64,000 nt of DNA from Bradyrhizobium sp. Ce-3 (GTDB taxonomy: Bacteria > Pseudomonadota > Alphaproteobacteria > Rhizobiales > Xanthobacteraceae), in NCBI RefSeq assembly GCF_022835695.1, contig NZ_BQUV01000003.1:1-64000 (forward strand), given 5' to 3'. The notes under the pieces were generated by a model. It saw only the letters and a program-made list of their open reading frames with translations, was not told where the DNA came from and did not search any database. Position numbers and translations under genes: made by a program. Shown here piece after piece: positions 33,247 to 42,638 of this stretch. Each line of letters starts with the position of its first letter. Positions within the stretch are counted from its first letter, which is position 1.

Positions 33247-34206
33247 TCAAGCAAGCGCGTCGCGCGGTGGCGCGGCGAACGCCTCGTCCAGCGCTGCCGA
33301 ATACGCCGCCTCGACCAGTGCGGGATGCCGCCGGCCCAGCGCCTCCATCTTCACGCCGGCATTCACCTCGAGCACCTGCCACGCGCCATCGACGCGCACG
33401 ACGTCGACGGATGCGAAGCGGATGCCGACGGCCAGCGCCGCCTTGATTGCGAGCGCGATGCAGGCCTCGCGTGCCGGGCCGTCGGTGAGCAGCACGGGAT
33501 CGGCGCCGGCATCGAGATTGTGCCGCCAGTTCAGCAGACACCGTTCGCCGGCAGGCGGAATGGCGTCGAGCGTGGCCGCATCGAAATCCTCGGCCATGGT
33601 CTTGAGTTGCTCTGCCGTCGCGGCCGCTTGCGCCAGCGCGCGCAGCGAATGGACGCCGTCGCCGATCACCGACGGCCGCGTCTTGGCGTAGACGATCAGC
33701 GCCCGCGCATCGAGCAGCACGACGCGCACCTCGTCCTTGATTTCGACGAAAGGCGAGATCGCAAGACTTGGATGCGCGGCAAGGACGCGTGCGACCGCGC
33801 TCTCCAGCTGCGCTGGCGTCGTCACGCGGAAGACAAGTTCGCCTGATGTGCCTTCGTTCGGCTTGACGACAAGTCCGTGCGGATGCTGGTCGAGCAGACG
33901 CCGCATCGCCTCCAGCGAGTCCGATCCCGGGATGTGCCTGCTGAGTTTGGTGCCGAGAAACAGCGTGTGCGGAACGGCCGATACGCCCGCCGATGCCAGC
34001 ACCTCGGCGCAGGCCGATTTGTCGTTGGCGACCTGGTGCGCGACCGCGCTGTTCAGCCCGATGTCGTAGCCGATCGCGAGCCGCCGTTCGTTGCCCCTGG
34101 TCATGATGACCAGCCAGCCGCCGGATCGCACCTCGACCGCAATCGCGTGCGCCAAACAATATTTTTTGATGGTTTCCAGGAAGATTCGCTGGCTGATCAG
34201 GACCAC
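33247..34206 (-). CDS. ATP-grasp domain protein (cyanophycin synthetase/RimK-like)
   Basis: A protein of about 319 residues with an ATP-grasp fold. The ATP-binding lysine region is GLVVKPNEGTSGELVFRV, the segment EVRVVLLDARALIVYAKTR follows, and the metal-binding end is SVDVVRVDGAWQVLEVNAGV with Glu and Asn. The fold joins a carboxylate to an amine through an acyl phosphate. The arrangement is closest to the ATP-grasp part of cyanophycin synthetase and to glutathione-synthetase-like ligases. I place the start at the GTG at 34206 behind AAGGGA; a TTG at 34275 is possible. The substrates are unknown and no adjacent gene suggests them. Confidence 0.7.
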   Translation of the reverse strand: MVLISQRIFLETIKKYCLAHAIAVEVRSGGWLVIMTRGNERRLAIGYDIGLNSAVAHQVANDKSACAEVLASAGVSAVPHTLFLGTKLSRHIPGSDSLEAMRRLLDQHPHGLVVKPNEGTSGELVFRVTTPAQLESAVARVLAAHPSLAISPFVEIKDEVRVVLLDARALIVYAKTRPSVIGDGVHSLRALAQAAATAEQLKTMAEDFDAATLDAIPPAGERCLLNWRHNLDAGADPVLLTDGPAREACIALAIKAALAVGIRFASVDVVRVDGAWQVLEVNAGVKMEALGRRHPALVEAAYSAALDEAFAAPPRDALA

Positions 34207-34505
34207 GAGATCATTTTCCCTTCGGCCTACGGTTTTCGCAGCAATTAATTGCCAGATCGGCGCTGATCTCAGCAAGGAAATTACGTGCAGCGCCGCGTGT
34301 TAACGATGTGGTCAGTGAACCTCTGCGCGAAATTGAACGACTGCCATTCTGAGATCGCAATTGCACGCCAGTTGATCTTGACTATCTCATGCATCGGCGC
34401 GATGGAAACGCGAGATCTTCAGTGATTTCGGGCACTTCCGTGTCGTCCGAGGCAGCCTAAAAATCAAACCATTCTAAATCTGGTCAATCGAGAAAACGAA
34501 AACCC

Positions 34506-35279
34506 ATGAGCGCGTTCTATCGAGAGAAAGTTCTTTCTGTTCAGCACTGGACCGATACGCTTTTCAGCTTCCGGGCGACCCGCGATTCCGGCTTCCGCTT
34601 CCAGAATGGCCAGTTTGCCATGATCGGCCTCGAGGTCGACGGCCGGCCGCTGCTGCGCGCCTATTCGATGGCGAGCGCCAATCACGAGGAAGAGCTCGAG
34701 TTCTTCTCGATCAAGGTGCAGGACGGCCCGCTCACCTCCAAGCTGCAGAAGATCCGCGAGGGCGACACCATCCTGGTCGGCCGCAAGGCCACCGGCACGC
34801 TGATCACCGACAATCTGATTCCCGGCAAGCGGCTGATGCTGCTGTCGACCGGAACCGGCCTCGCGCCGTTCGCCAGCCTGATCAAGGACCCCGAGGTCTA
34901 TGATCGCTACGACCAGATCCTGCTGGTGCATGGCTGCCGCCAGGTCTCCGAGCTCGCTTATGGCGAGGAACTGGTCGCCAAGCTGCGCGACGACGAATTG
35001 TTCGGGCCGCTGCTGTCCGAGAAGCTCTCCTACTATCCGACCGTGACGCGCGAGCCGTTTCGCAATCGCGGCCGCATCACCGACCTGATCACCTCCAACC
35101 AGCTGTTCACCGATCTGCATCAGGGCCCGCTCGACATCGAGACCGACCGCATCATGATGTGCGGCAGCCCGGCGATGCTGGACGAGCTGAAGCAGCTGTT
35201 CGAGACCCGCGGCTTCAAGGAAGGCAGCGGCAACACCCCCGGTCACTTCGTGATCGAGAAGGCGTTCGTCGAGCGCTGA
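34506..35279 (+). CDS. fpr: Ferredoxin--NADP(+) reductase
   Basis: A 257-residue flavoprotein of the bacterial subclass I FNR group. The FAD-binding motif is LLRAYSMAS near residue 47, the NADP motif is STGTGLAPFASLI near residue 113, and the C-terminus is FVIEKAFVER, as in Rhodobacter/Azotobacter-type enzymes. It moves electrons between NADPH and ferredoxin or flavodoxin and helps oxidative-stress defence and Fe-S repair. It is a single gene; the 230-base upstream region holds no other gene. The ribosome-binding site is weak. The next element downstream is a long palindromic repeat. Confidence 0.92.
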   Translation: MSAFYREKVLSVQHWTDTLFSFRATRDSGFRFQNGQFAMIGLEVDGRPLLRAYSMASANHEEELEFFSIKVQDGPLTSKLQKIREGDTILVGRKATGTLITDNLIPGKRLMLLSTGTGLAPFASLIKDPEVYDRYDQILLVHGCRQVSELAYGEELVAKLRDDELFGPLLSEKLSYYPTVTREPFRNRGRITDLITSNQLFTDLHQGPLDIETDRIMMCGSPAMLDELKQLFETRGFKEGSGNTPGHFVIEKAFVER

Positions 35280-35296
35280 GGTTACGCCTTATCACC

Positions 35297-35444
35297 GTCA
35301 TTCCGGGGCGATGCGTAGCATCGAGCCCGGAATCCATAACCACCACAATTCGTTTGACGAAGGCTGGGGCCCCATCAGGCTCCAGCCTTTTGCATTTGTG
35401 GTTATGGATTCCGGGCCCATCGCTTCGCGATGTCCCGGAATGAC
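35297..35444. repeat. Long palindromic element, CCATAACCAC family
   Basis: Outer arms gtcattccggggcgatgcg and cgcgatgtcccggaatgac enclose inner arms CCATAACCAC (35334-35343) and GTGGTTATGG. The core also contains the ggctggggcccca word seen in the copy at 15108-15229. Confidence 0.8.
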
Positions 35445-35537
35445 GACCGGGACGATGGCATCACCCATTCCCCCGCTGCTATAAATCCCCCAACGCCGCG
35501 CCACCTTCCCGAACGCGGCGACCCAGGGAGCCGCACC

Positions 35538-36406
35538 TTGTCCATCACCGATCCGGATGCACCGAAGACCGCCTTTGTGTTCGCCGGCGGCGGCAGCTTT
35601 GGCGCGGTGCAGGTCGGTATGCTGCAGGCGCTGGCCGCGCATGGCGTGGCCGCCGACATGGTGGTCGGCTCCAGCGTCGGCGCACTGAACGGCGCGTTCT
35701 ATGCCGGCGACCCGACGGTCTCGGGCGTGGCGCGGCTGGCCGAGATCTGGCGCGGCCTGAACCGGCAGGACGTGTTCCCGGTGACCTGGCGGACGCTGGT
35801 GAGCTTCCTGTGGCGGCGTGACTTCCTGATCCCGCATGACGGTGTCCGCAGGCTGATCGACGACTACATCCCGTTCCGCAATCTCGAGGATGCGCGGATC
35901 CCGATCCACATCGTCACCACCGATATCATCAGCGGCGACAGCGTGGTGCTGTCGGAAGGCTCGACCGCCGAGGCGATCGTCGCATCGACCGCGATCCCCG
36001 GCGCGTTCACCCCGGTGCATTACCGCGATCGTTACCTGGCCGACGGCGCGATCTCCAGCAATACGCCGGTGCGTGTCGCCGTGAAGCATGGGGCAAAACG
36101 CCTGATCGTGCTGCCGACCGGACATGCCTGCGCCAACCAGGCGCCGCCGATCGGTGCGCTCGCCAATGCGCTGCATGCGCTGACGCTGCTGATCGCGGGC
36201 AACTCGTCAACGAGCTCGAGAATATCGGTCCCGGTGTCGAGTATTTCGTGGTGCCGCCGCTCTGCCCGCTGGTCGGCTCGCCCTACGATTTCTCCCGCAC
36301 CGCGGATCATATCGCGCGCGCCCTCGACACCACCAACGCCTGGCTCGACAGCGACGGCCTGAAGCCGGGCCACATCCCGCACGAATTGCAGCCGCACGAC
36401 CATTGA
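35538..36406 (+). pseudogene. Patatin-like phospholipase with a one-base deletion near the C-terminus
   Basis: The N-terminal 220 codons encode a typical patatin domain: FAGGGSFGAVQVGML (oxyanion), GSSVGALNG with the catalytic serine near residue 49, and LADGAISSN with the catalytic aspartate. After codon 220 (36197-36200) the frame runs into Ser/Arg-rich nonsense and stops at 36362. Shifting by one base at that point gives a sensible continuation (QLVNELENIGPGVEYFVVPP, later DFSRTADHIARALDTTNAWL) to a TGA at 36404-36406. This is a one-base deletion in a GGG run, either real or a sequencing error. The TTG at 35538 has GGGAG upstream. The catalytic core is intact, so activity might remain. Confidence 0.72.
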
Positions 36407-36459
36407 TGCCGGCGGGGCTTTCTTCCCTTGTCACTCTTCCGCTTGGGGAGAGTAATCGC

Positions 36460-36586
36460 GCTGTCATCGCCCGGCCTGTGCGCAATTGCGCACATGGACC
36501 GGGCGATCCAGTACGCCGCGGCTTCTCGGCTCGAGCACTGCGGCCTCTGGAATACAGGATCACCCGCTTTCGCGGGTGATGACAGC
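36460..36586. repeat. Intergenic palindromic element (gctgtcatc family)
   Basis: The left edge gctgtcatcgcccgg faces the right edge gggtgatgacagc, with inner hairpins cctgtgcgcaattgcgcac and acccgctttcgcgggt. The gap 36407-36905 holds this element and about 300 bases with no recognisable gene. Confidence 0.6.
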
Positions 36587-36905
36587 GCAAGAGGCGCCTG
36601 CACGATTTCGGAATAATGGAAAAGTACCGCTGAGTTGCCCGACGTGTCAAGCCGCCCTGCCGAACGCCGGAAGTCGCCGGCTACTGTGCATGGGGTTGTT
36701 TTCGATATTTTGGCCGTGCGCCCCTCGCCCCGCTTCGTTGCAGTGCAAAAGGCAGGACCGTTTCGATTTGACCGACGCCGCACCCGCCCATCCGGGCGGT
36801 TGTCACATCTGTGACTGCTCGGCCGTATAACCGTAGTGCACTTGTTCCGCGAGTTGGATTAGGCTCACCGCCGACAGGGTGTTTTCAGGCAGACCGGAGG
36901 ATTCC

Positions 36906-38531
36906 ATGGATACGATGCTGCTTCCGTTCTCGCCGCGCTTCATCGTGCTGACGATCTGCGCCGTCGTCACCACGCTCCTGCTGCTGGTCGGAATTTTCGA
37001 CCACAAGGTGTTCAAGCTCGTCCTGATCCCGCTGGTGATCTTCGGCGCGCTGACCCTGCTCGGCATCCGCGACCTCACCCAGAAGAACCACGCGGTGCTG
37101 CGCAACTACCCGATCTCGGCGCATGTCCGCTTCCTGCTCGAGGAAATCCGCCCCGAGATGCGGCAGTATTTCTTCGAGAGCGAGAAGGACGGCATGCCGT
37201 TCTCCCGCGACACCCGCGCCGTGGTCTATCAGCGCGCCAAGATGGTGCTCGACAAGCGGCCGTTCGGCACCCAGGAGGACGTCTACCGCGAGGGCTATGA
37301 GTGGATGCACCACTCGGTGGCGCCGAAGCCGAAGGCCGACCAGAAATTCCGCATCACCATCGGCGGCCCCGACTGCACCAGGCCGTATTCGGCCTCGGTG
37401 TTCAACATCTCGGCGATGAGCTTTGGTGCGCTGAGCCCGAACGCGGTGCGGGCGCTCAATGCCGGCGCCAAGAAGGGCGGCTTCGCCCACGACACCGGCG
37501 AGGGCGGCGTCAGCCCCTATCACCGCGAGAAGGGCGGCGACATCATCTGGGAGGTCGGCTCCGGCTATTTCGGCTGCCGCAACCGCGACGGCACATTCAA
37601 TCCGGAGCTGTTCGCCAGCGTCGCGGGCGACGACCAGATCAAGATGGTCGAGCTCAAGATCAGCCAGGGCGCCAAGCCCGGCCATGGCGGCGTGCTGCCG
37701 GCGGCGAAGGTCTCCGAGGAGATCTCCAAGATCCGGGGCGTGCCGATGGGCGAGGACTGTATCTCGCCGGCCTATCACAAGGCGTTTTCGACGCCGATCC
37801 AGATGATGGAATTCGTCGCGAACATGCGAAAGCTGTCCGGCGGCAAGCCGGCCGGTTTCAAGATGTGCATCGGCCATCCCTGGGAGTTCCTCGCGATCTG
37901 CAAGGCGATGCACGAGAGCGGGATCTACCCCGACTTCATCGTGGTCGACGGCAATGAAGGCGGCACCGGCGCCGCGCCGCTCGAATTCATGGATCATTTA
38001 GGCATGCCGATGCGCGAGGGCGTCAATTTCGTCCACAATGCGCTGATCGGCATCGGCGCGCGCGACCGCATCAAGATCGGTGCCTCCGGCAAGATCGCGA
38101 CCGCCTTCGACATGGCGCGCGCGATGGCGATCGGGGCCGATTGGTGCAATTCGGCGCGCGGCTTCATGTTCGCGCTCGGCTGCATCCAGTCCCTGAGCTG
38201 CCACACCGATCGCTGCCCGACCGGCGTCACCTCGCAGGATCCGATCCGCAACCGCGCGCTCTACGTGCCCGACAAGATCGAGCGCGTGTACAATTACCAC
38301 CACTCGACGCTGCACGCGCTGAGCGAGCTGCTGGCGGCGGCCGGCCTCGAGCACACCAAGGAGCTGCGTCCGATCCACTTCTCGCAGCGCTCTTCGACCA
38401 CCGAGGTCTCTTCCTTCGCCGAGCTCTATCCGACGCTGCGTCCCGGCGAGCTGTTCGACGGAACGCAGGATCGCCGCTTCCGCGAAGCCTGGGCGATGGC
38501 GCGGGCGGACTCGTTCCAGCCGGCGGGGTAG
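36906..38531 (+). CDS. FMN-binding glutamate-synthase-family protein (membrane-anchored GltB-like)
   Basis: A 541-residue protein. Two hydrophobic segments near residues 12-55 (TICAVVTTLLLLVGIF and LVLIPLVIFGALTLLGI) anchor it in the membrane. The rest is the FMN/Fe-S catalytic region of glutamate synthase: FNISAMSFGALSPNAVRALN, GEGGVSPYH and the cluster motif with cysteines in GCIQSLSCHTDRCPTG. The glutaminase domain of true GltB is absent, so it is the widespread single-domain type of unknown reaction. The ATG is preceded by GGAGG at five bases. It converges with the flavin monooxygenase downstream. Confidence 0.88.
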   Translation: MDTMLLPFSPRFIVLTICAVVTTLLLLVGIFDHKVFKLVLIPLVIFGALTLLGIRDLTQKNHAVLRNYPISAHVRFLLEEIRPEMRQYFFESEKDGMPFSRDTRAVVYQRAKMVLDKRPFGTQEDVYREGYEWMHHSVAPKPKADQKFRITIGGPDCTRPYSASVFNISAMSFGALSPNAVRALNAGAKKGGFAHDTGEGGVSPYHREKGGDIIWEVGSGYFGCRNRDGTFNPELFASVAGDDQIKMVELKISQGAKPGHGGVLPAAKVSEEISKIRGVPMGEDCISPAYHKAFSTPIQMMEFVANMRKLSGGKPAGFKMCIGHPWEFLAICKAMHESGIYPDFIVVDGNEGGTGAAPLEFMDHLGMPMREGVNFVHNALIGIGARDRIKIGASGKIATAFDMARAMAIGADWCNSARGFMFALGCIQSLSCHTDRCPTGVTSQDPIRNRALYVPDKIERVYNYHHSTLHALSELLAAAGLEHTKELRPIHFSQRSSTTEVSSFAELYPTLRPGELFDGTQDRRFREAWAMARADSFQPAG

Positions 38532-38548
38532 GGGCTACGCTTTGTTCG

Positions 38549-40009
38549 TCAAGCTGACGGCGCACCGAACCATCTGGTCAGCGCCTCGGTGAGCCCCGCC
38601 TGCGTTTGCTCGCCCACCCACGCCACGTAGCCGTCGGGCCGGACCAGCACCGCGGCCGGCGCCGGAACCGTTCCGAGCACCGGAAGCTCCCACGCGCCGT
38701 TGCATGTCGCGTCGATCCGCTGAATCCGGTCGGGCCAGCCAGTGCTGTCGACGGCACCGCGGGCCCCAAAATTGATCAGCAATGGCCGGGCGTCGCGCAG
38801 CAAGGCGAAGACCCGAACCTCGCCGTCAGGCAAGACCAGATCGAGATCCGGCATGCGGCGTCCGAGCAGCGGATGGCCGTCGCCGAGGTCGTAGCGAATG
38901 TCGAGCCCCGACATCGTCCCGGCGAGCCGCGTGCGCGGCTCGTCCAGGCTGAGCAGTTCGGACACGAACGCGTCCAGCGCCTTGCTGCGGTCGTCGGTGC
39001 GGCGAAGCGCGACCTGCGCCATGGTATTGCGCAGCACGCGGGCGGCGATCGGATGGCGCTCGGCGTGATAACTGTCGAGCAGGCCATCGGGTGAAATGCC
39101 CGTCACCACCTGGGCCAGCTTCCACCCCAGGTTCACGGCATCCTGCACGCCGATATTGAGGCCCTGTCCGCCCATCGGCGCATGCACATGCGCGGCGTCG
39201 CCGGCGAGCAGGATGCGTCGATCGCGGTAGGCGGCGGCCTGACGCGCCATGTCGGTAAATCGTGAAATCCAGGTCGGATTGTTGATCCCGAAATCAGTTC
39301 CGTAGATGCCGATCAGCGCCGCGCGGACGTCGCTCAGGCTGGGCTCGGCGGTCTGCAATTGCCGCTCGGTCAGCACCAGGCGCAAGCCGCGCCCATCCTC
39401 GATCTTGCCGATCCCGTGGATGCCGGCGCTATCATGGCGGAAGCCGAGGGGCGGCTCCTCCGCCATCTGCGCCTCCGCGATCAGCCAGCTCACGGTCGGA
39501 TCCCAGCCGGGGAATTCGATGCCGGCCGTCTTGCGGATCAGGCTGCGTCCGCCGTCGCAGCCAACGAGATATTGCGCGCGCAGCGATGACCCGTCCGAGA
39601 GCGCGATATCGACGCCTTCGTCGTGCTGATCAAAGCCGGTCACCTCACGCTGACGGTAGACCGGCACGCCGAACTCGCCGACCCATCCGGCCAGGATGCG
39701 CTCGATATGGTTCTGCCACAGTGCGAGCGTGTAATTATGCCGGGTCGGAAAGTCGCTGAGGTCGAGCGGGATCGGGTGAACGTGCACGACCGGATGGCGG
39801 TTTCCCTCGGCGATGAACCGGTCCGCGATGCCGCGCTGGTCGAACACCTCGAGCGTTCGTGCAAGCAGGCCGCCCGCGCGCGAGCCAATCACGTCCTGGC
39901 TGGCGCGCCGCTCGACAATCGCAACATCGACGCCCGCCAGCGCCAACTCGCCCGCCAGCATCAGCCCGGTCGGACCTCCGCCCGCAATCACCACAGCATG
40001 TTCCCGCAT
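38549..40009 (-). CDS. Class A FAD monooxygenase (MhpA / rifampicin-monooxygenase-like)
   Basis: A 486-residue aromatic hydroxylase. The FAD motif GGGPTGLMLAGELALAGVDV is at the N-terminus, the DG motif is VGCDGGRSLIRKTAGI near residue 160, and the GD motif is LLAGDAAHVHAPMGGQGLN near residue 280. The C-terminal region has the thioredoxin-like tail (LINFGARGAVD) seen in rifampicin monooxygenase, MhpA and polyketide hydroxylases. The ATG at 40009 has GGAGGAG upstream. No regulator or ring-cleavage gene is close, so a substrate cannot be assigned; rifamycins, phenylpropionates or other phenols are possible. Confidence 0.85.
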   Translation of the reverse strand: MREHAVVIAGGGPTGLMLAGELALAGVDVAIVERRASQDVIGSRAGGLLARTLEVFDQRGIADRFIAEGNRHPVVHVHPIPLDLSDFPTRHNYTLALWQNHIERILAGWVGEFGVPVYRQREVTGFDQHDEGVDIALSDGSSLRAQYLVGCDGGRSLIRKTAGIEFPGWDPTVSWLIAEAQMAEEPPLGFRHDSAGIHGIGKIEDGRGLRLVLTERQLQTAEPSLSDVRAALIGIYGTDFGINNPTWISRFTDMARQAAAYRDRRILLAGDAAHVHAPMGGQGLNIGVQDAVNLGWKLAQVVTGISPDGLLDSYHAERHPIAARVLRNTMAQVALRRTDDRSKALDAFVSELLSLDEPRTRLAGTMSGLDIRYDLGDGHPLLGRRMPDLDLVLPDGEVRVFALLRDARPLLINFGARGAVDSTGWPDRIQRIDATCNGAWELPVLGTVPAPAAVLVRPDGYVAWVGEQTQAGLTEALTRWFGAPSA

Positions 40010-40148
40010 CCCGCACTCCTCCGTTCGATTGGGCGCGCGTTCTACGGGATGACCCCGGGCTTGCGGCAAGCCCGGGGGGTCTACATATATCTAAGTGGGG
40101 AGAGGGCGTTCGGCCTCAGTTGGCCGTGCCGTGACCACCATCCAAGCC

Positions 40149-40233
40149 GTCATTGCGAGGAGCGAAGCGACGAAGCAATCCATGCTTCGGCGCGCGCGAA
40201 GCGATGGATTGCTTCGCTGCGCTCGCAATGACA
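40149..40233. repeat. Palindromic repeat, gtcattgcgaggagcgaag family
   Basis: The left arm gtcattgcgaggagcgaag and the right arm cttcgctgcgctcgcaatgac fold into a long hairpin, with the inner arms agcaatccat and atggattgct. Such elements are frequent between genes in Bradyrhizobium-like genomes. Confidence 0.8.
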
Positions 40234-40243
40234 GTGAGGCTTC

Positions 40244-40330
40244 GTAGCCCGGATGCAGCGAAGCGTAATCCGGGATTCTTCCTGCGCGGATGGAGTGCCC
40301 CGGATTTCGCTGCGCTCCATCCGGGCTACG
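40244..40330. repeat. Palindromic repeat, cccggat-gcagcgaagcg family, copy 3
   Basis: Starts cgtagcccggatgcagcgaa and ends with the complementary tccatccgggctacg. The same design as copies 1 and 2 near 6 kb, lying 6 bases beyond the end of the porin-fusion gene. Together with the element at 40149 it fills the 40010-40336 gap; no gene is seen there. Confidence 0.8.
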
Positions 40331-40336
40331 TGAACC

Positions 40337-42331
40337 CTAGAACTCGCCGTGGATGCGGCCGGAGAAGATGTGCACCGGGCCCCGGTCGGCGTTGTAGGCG
40401 GGGTTGGTGATGAACTGATAGTCCGCGGTGAGCGTCAGGTTCTTGTTCACCTGATAGGCGTAGTAGGTCTCGAAGATCCGCTCCGGGCTGTAGTTCAACG
40501 CGCCGTCGCCGATCAGGAGGCCGAGGCCGCCGGCGGCGAGGTAGTCGCGGTGCGCGGCCGACAGCCCGTTGACCGCGCCGCCGATGCCGATCGTGTCGTT
40601 CGCCCGTCCCCACGAGCTGCCCTTGATCGACAGGCCACCCGAAACGCTGCGATCGACATCAGTGAACGACAGGATCTCGTTCCGGCCGTCGTTCCAGCTG
40701 AGGCGGCCGAACAGGCCGACATCGGTTGCGATCTGCTGCTCGCCGTTCAGATAGAAGCCGTACTTGGTGTTGTCCTTGCGGATGCCGGCCATCACGTCGT
40801 TGATGTCGAGCGCGGGGTTGGCGTCCTCGATCGCCAGTGCCTGGCGATAATTGCCGGTGTTGCCGCGGTTGCCGAACACGCCGAGGCGCAGCTTGCCGGG
40901 TTGATCGAAGATCGAGTAGCGGCCTTCGAATTCCACCACCGCGCCGCCGGTGTTGGCATTGGAGACCAGCACGTCGCTGTTCGGCGCGTTGGGCACCTGG
41001 AACACGCCGGCGCGCACTGCCCAGTCCTTGCGGTTGAGCTCGACCACGGCACCGCGGGTGTAGCCGGGCAGGTCGGCCGGGAAGTCGTAGGCGGCGGAGG
41101 CCCACATCGCCCAGTTCATGAAGTCGGCGCGCGGGTCCTTGGCGTAGGAATTGCCGTCGAAGAAATCGCCCACCGCAAAGCGGCCGACCACGATCGTGAG
41201 GCGGTCGATGTCGCGCTTGCCTGCGATCTGGTTGGGACCGTCGGGGACGTCTTCCTGCTCGCCGCCGAAACCGAAGGTCTGCTTGAGAAAGTAGCGCTGT
41301 GGCCGGATCTTCGGAAATTCGGCGCCGGCCTTCTGCGCTTCGCCGTTCGAGAAGCCGGCGAGGCCGAGCGTGCCGTTGAGGCCGAAGCCCTGCGCGGTCT
41401 CGGGATTGAAGTAGAGTTCGCCGCCTTCCCAGAGCCGCACGCCGAGAAACGCCGTCGTGGTCCAGGTCTGTTGCACCTGACTCACGCCTGGCAGGCTGTT
41501 GGTGCCGGAATAGGGCGCGCGGAACGACGGATAGCCCTGACCGAGCAGCGTGGTCTGGCCGTGCACGCTCCAGTCGCTGCTATCAGGCAGTGCGGTCCGC
41601 GTCGGCGTCGCCGACCAGGGTGAATCGCCGAGCTGGTAGTTCAGGCCGAATTTCAGCAGATGAATGCGCGGGTCGATGCTGACGCCGGGCATGCCGAAAT
41701 CGTTGAGGCCGAGCGTGCGGCGCGACAGGTCGATGTAGTCGTATTCGAGTTTCGCGGTCCAATTGCCGCTGATCGCGAATTCGGCGCCGGCGCCGACGGT
41801 CCAGCCGGTCTGGTATTGGCCGGGCTCGGAGATCACACTGCCGCTGGCATCATTGACCCTGACCTCGGTGTGCCCCCAGGCGAAACCGCCGGTCACGTAA
41901 GGCATCCAAGTGCCGAAGCTGTAGCCGGCGCGGCCGCGCACGGTGCCGACATAGTCGATCGAGGCGTTGAAGGGACCCGGCGGACGCCGCACCGGGTCGG
42001 TCGGGCCGGTGAAGGTCGCATCCGCCTCGACGCCGAGCACGAAGCGGTTGGCGAATTCCTTGTTGTAGCCGGCCTGGAAGCCGCCGATGCCGCCGGTGAT
42101 GGTGGGCGGAAAGAACACGCCCTGTTCCAGGATCGGATTGGTGCCGGGACCGAGGTTGCCGTCGCCATAGCCGACATGGGCGCCGACATAGAAACCGGTC
42201 CAGCTGTAGACCGCCTTGGCGGCCGGGGACTTGAGGGGCAGGTCGGCCGCGGCCGCCGACGTGCCGAATGTGGCCGCACCGAGCGCTGCGCCGGCGGCGA
42301 TCCGAACCCGGAAGAGACGGACGCAGGTCAT
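40337..42331 (-). CDS. Outer-membrane fusion protein: Omp31-type beta-barrel plus OprB-type carbohydrate porin
   Basis: A 664-residue exported protein. A signal peptide of about 29 residues ends at SAAAA. Residues ~40-245 form an eight-stranded barrel of the Omp25/Omp31 type (YSWTGFYVGAHVGYGDGN, TVGAGAEFAISGNWTAKLEY, and the closing HLLKFGLNYQLG). Residues ~265-664 match OprB carbohydrate porins (QGYPSFRAPYSGTNSLPG, ETYYAYQVNKNLTLTADYQF, ending HIFSGRIHGEF). Two complete barrels in one chain would place two pores or a pore plus an anchor in the outer membrane. The ATG at 42331 is chosen because it directly starts the signal peptide. Nothing in context shows the substrate. Confidence 0.82.
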   Translation of the reverse strand: MTCVRLFRVRIAAGAALGAATFGTSAAAADLPLKSPAAKAVYSWTGFYVGAHVGYGDGNLGPGTNPILEQGVFFPPTITGGIGGFQAGYNKEFANRFVLGVEADATFTGPTDPVRRPPGPFNASIDYVGTVRGRAGYSFGTWMPYVTGGFAWGHTEVRVNDASGSVISEPGQYQTGWTVGAGAEFAISGNWTAKLEYDYIDLSRRTLGLNDFGMPGVSIDPRIHLLKFGLNYQLGDSPWSATPTRTALPDSSDWSVHGQTTLLGQGYPSFRAPYSGTNSLPGVSQVQQTWTTTAFLGVRLWEGGELYFNPETAQGFGLNGTLGLAGFSNGEAQKAGAEFPKIRPQRYFLKQTFGFGGEQEDVPDGPNQIAGKRDIDRLTIVVGRFAVGDFFDGNSYAKDPRADFMNWAMWASAAYDFPADLPGYTRGAVVELNRKDWAVRAGVFQVPNAPNSDVLVSNANTGGAVVEFEGRYSIFDQPGKLRLGVFGNRGNTGNYRQALAIEDANPALDINDVMAGIRKDNTKYGFYLNGEQQIATDVGLFGRLSWNDGRNEILSFTDVDRSVSGGLSIKGSSWGRANDTIGIGGAVNGLSAAHRDYLAAGGLGLLIGDGALNYSPERIFETYYAYQVNKNLTLTADYQFITNPAYNADRGPVHIFSGRIHGEF

Positions 42332-42638
42332 GACGCGGCTTTCCGCGAGCGCTTGGCGGGTTCGCCCGGCATTGCAGATTTGGCGGCTGCTTGCCACCCG
42401 AGATTTGAAGTCATCGCCCGCCGTCCCCGGTCCGATCCGTGTCGTTCCATCCAAAGCCAGGTCAGCACGTAGCATCCTCTGTTGCTTATTGCAAATAATT
42501 CGCAATAGCATCTGAGGCGCCCCGGATACCTCTTCGATTTGCACGCCATTATGACAGTCACGTAACGGCGCGCGGCAGCACGTCCTGTGAGCTGCGAAGC
42601 GCCACGCAGCTGTGGCAAATCGGTCGGGATCCGGCCGT

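Noticed and set aside
40149-40233. Possible CRISPR-like or IS-end structure
   Set aside because: It is a single hairpin without regularly spaced repeats, spacers or cas genes; it fits a dispersed REP-type element instead.
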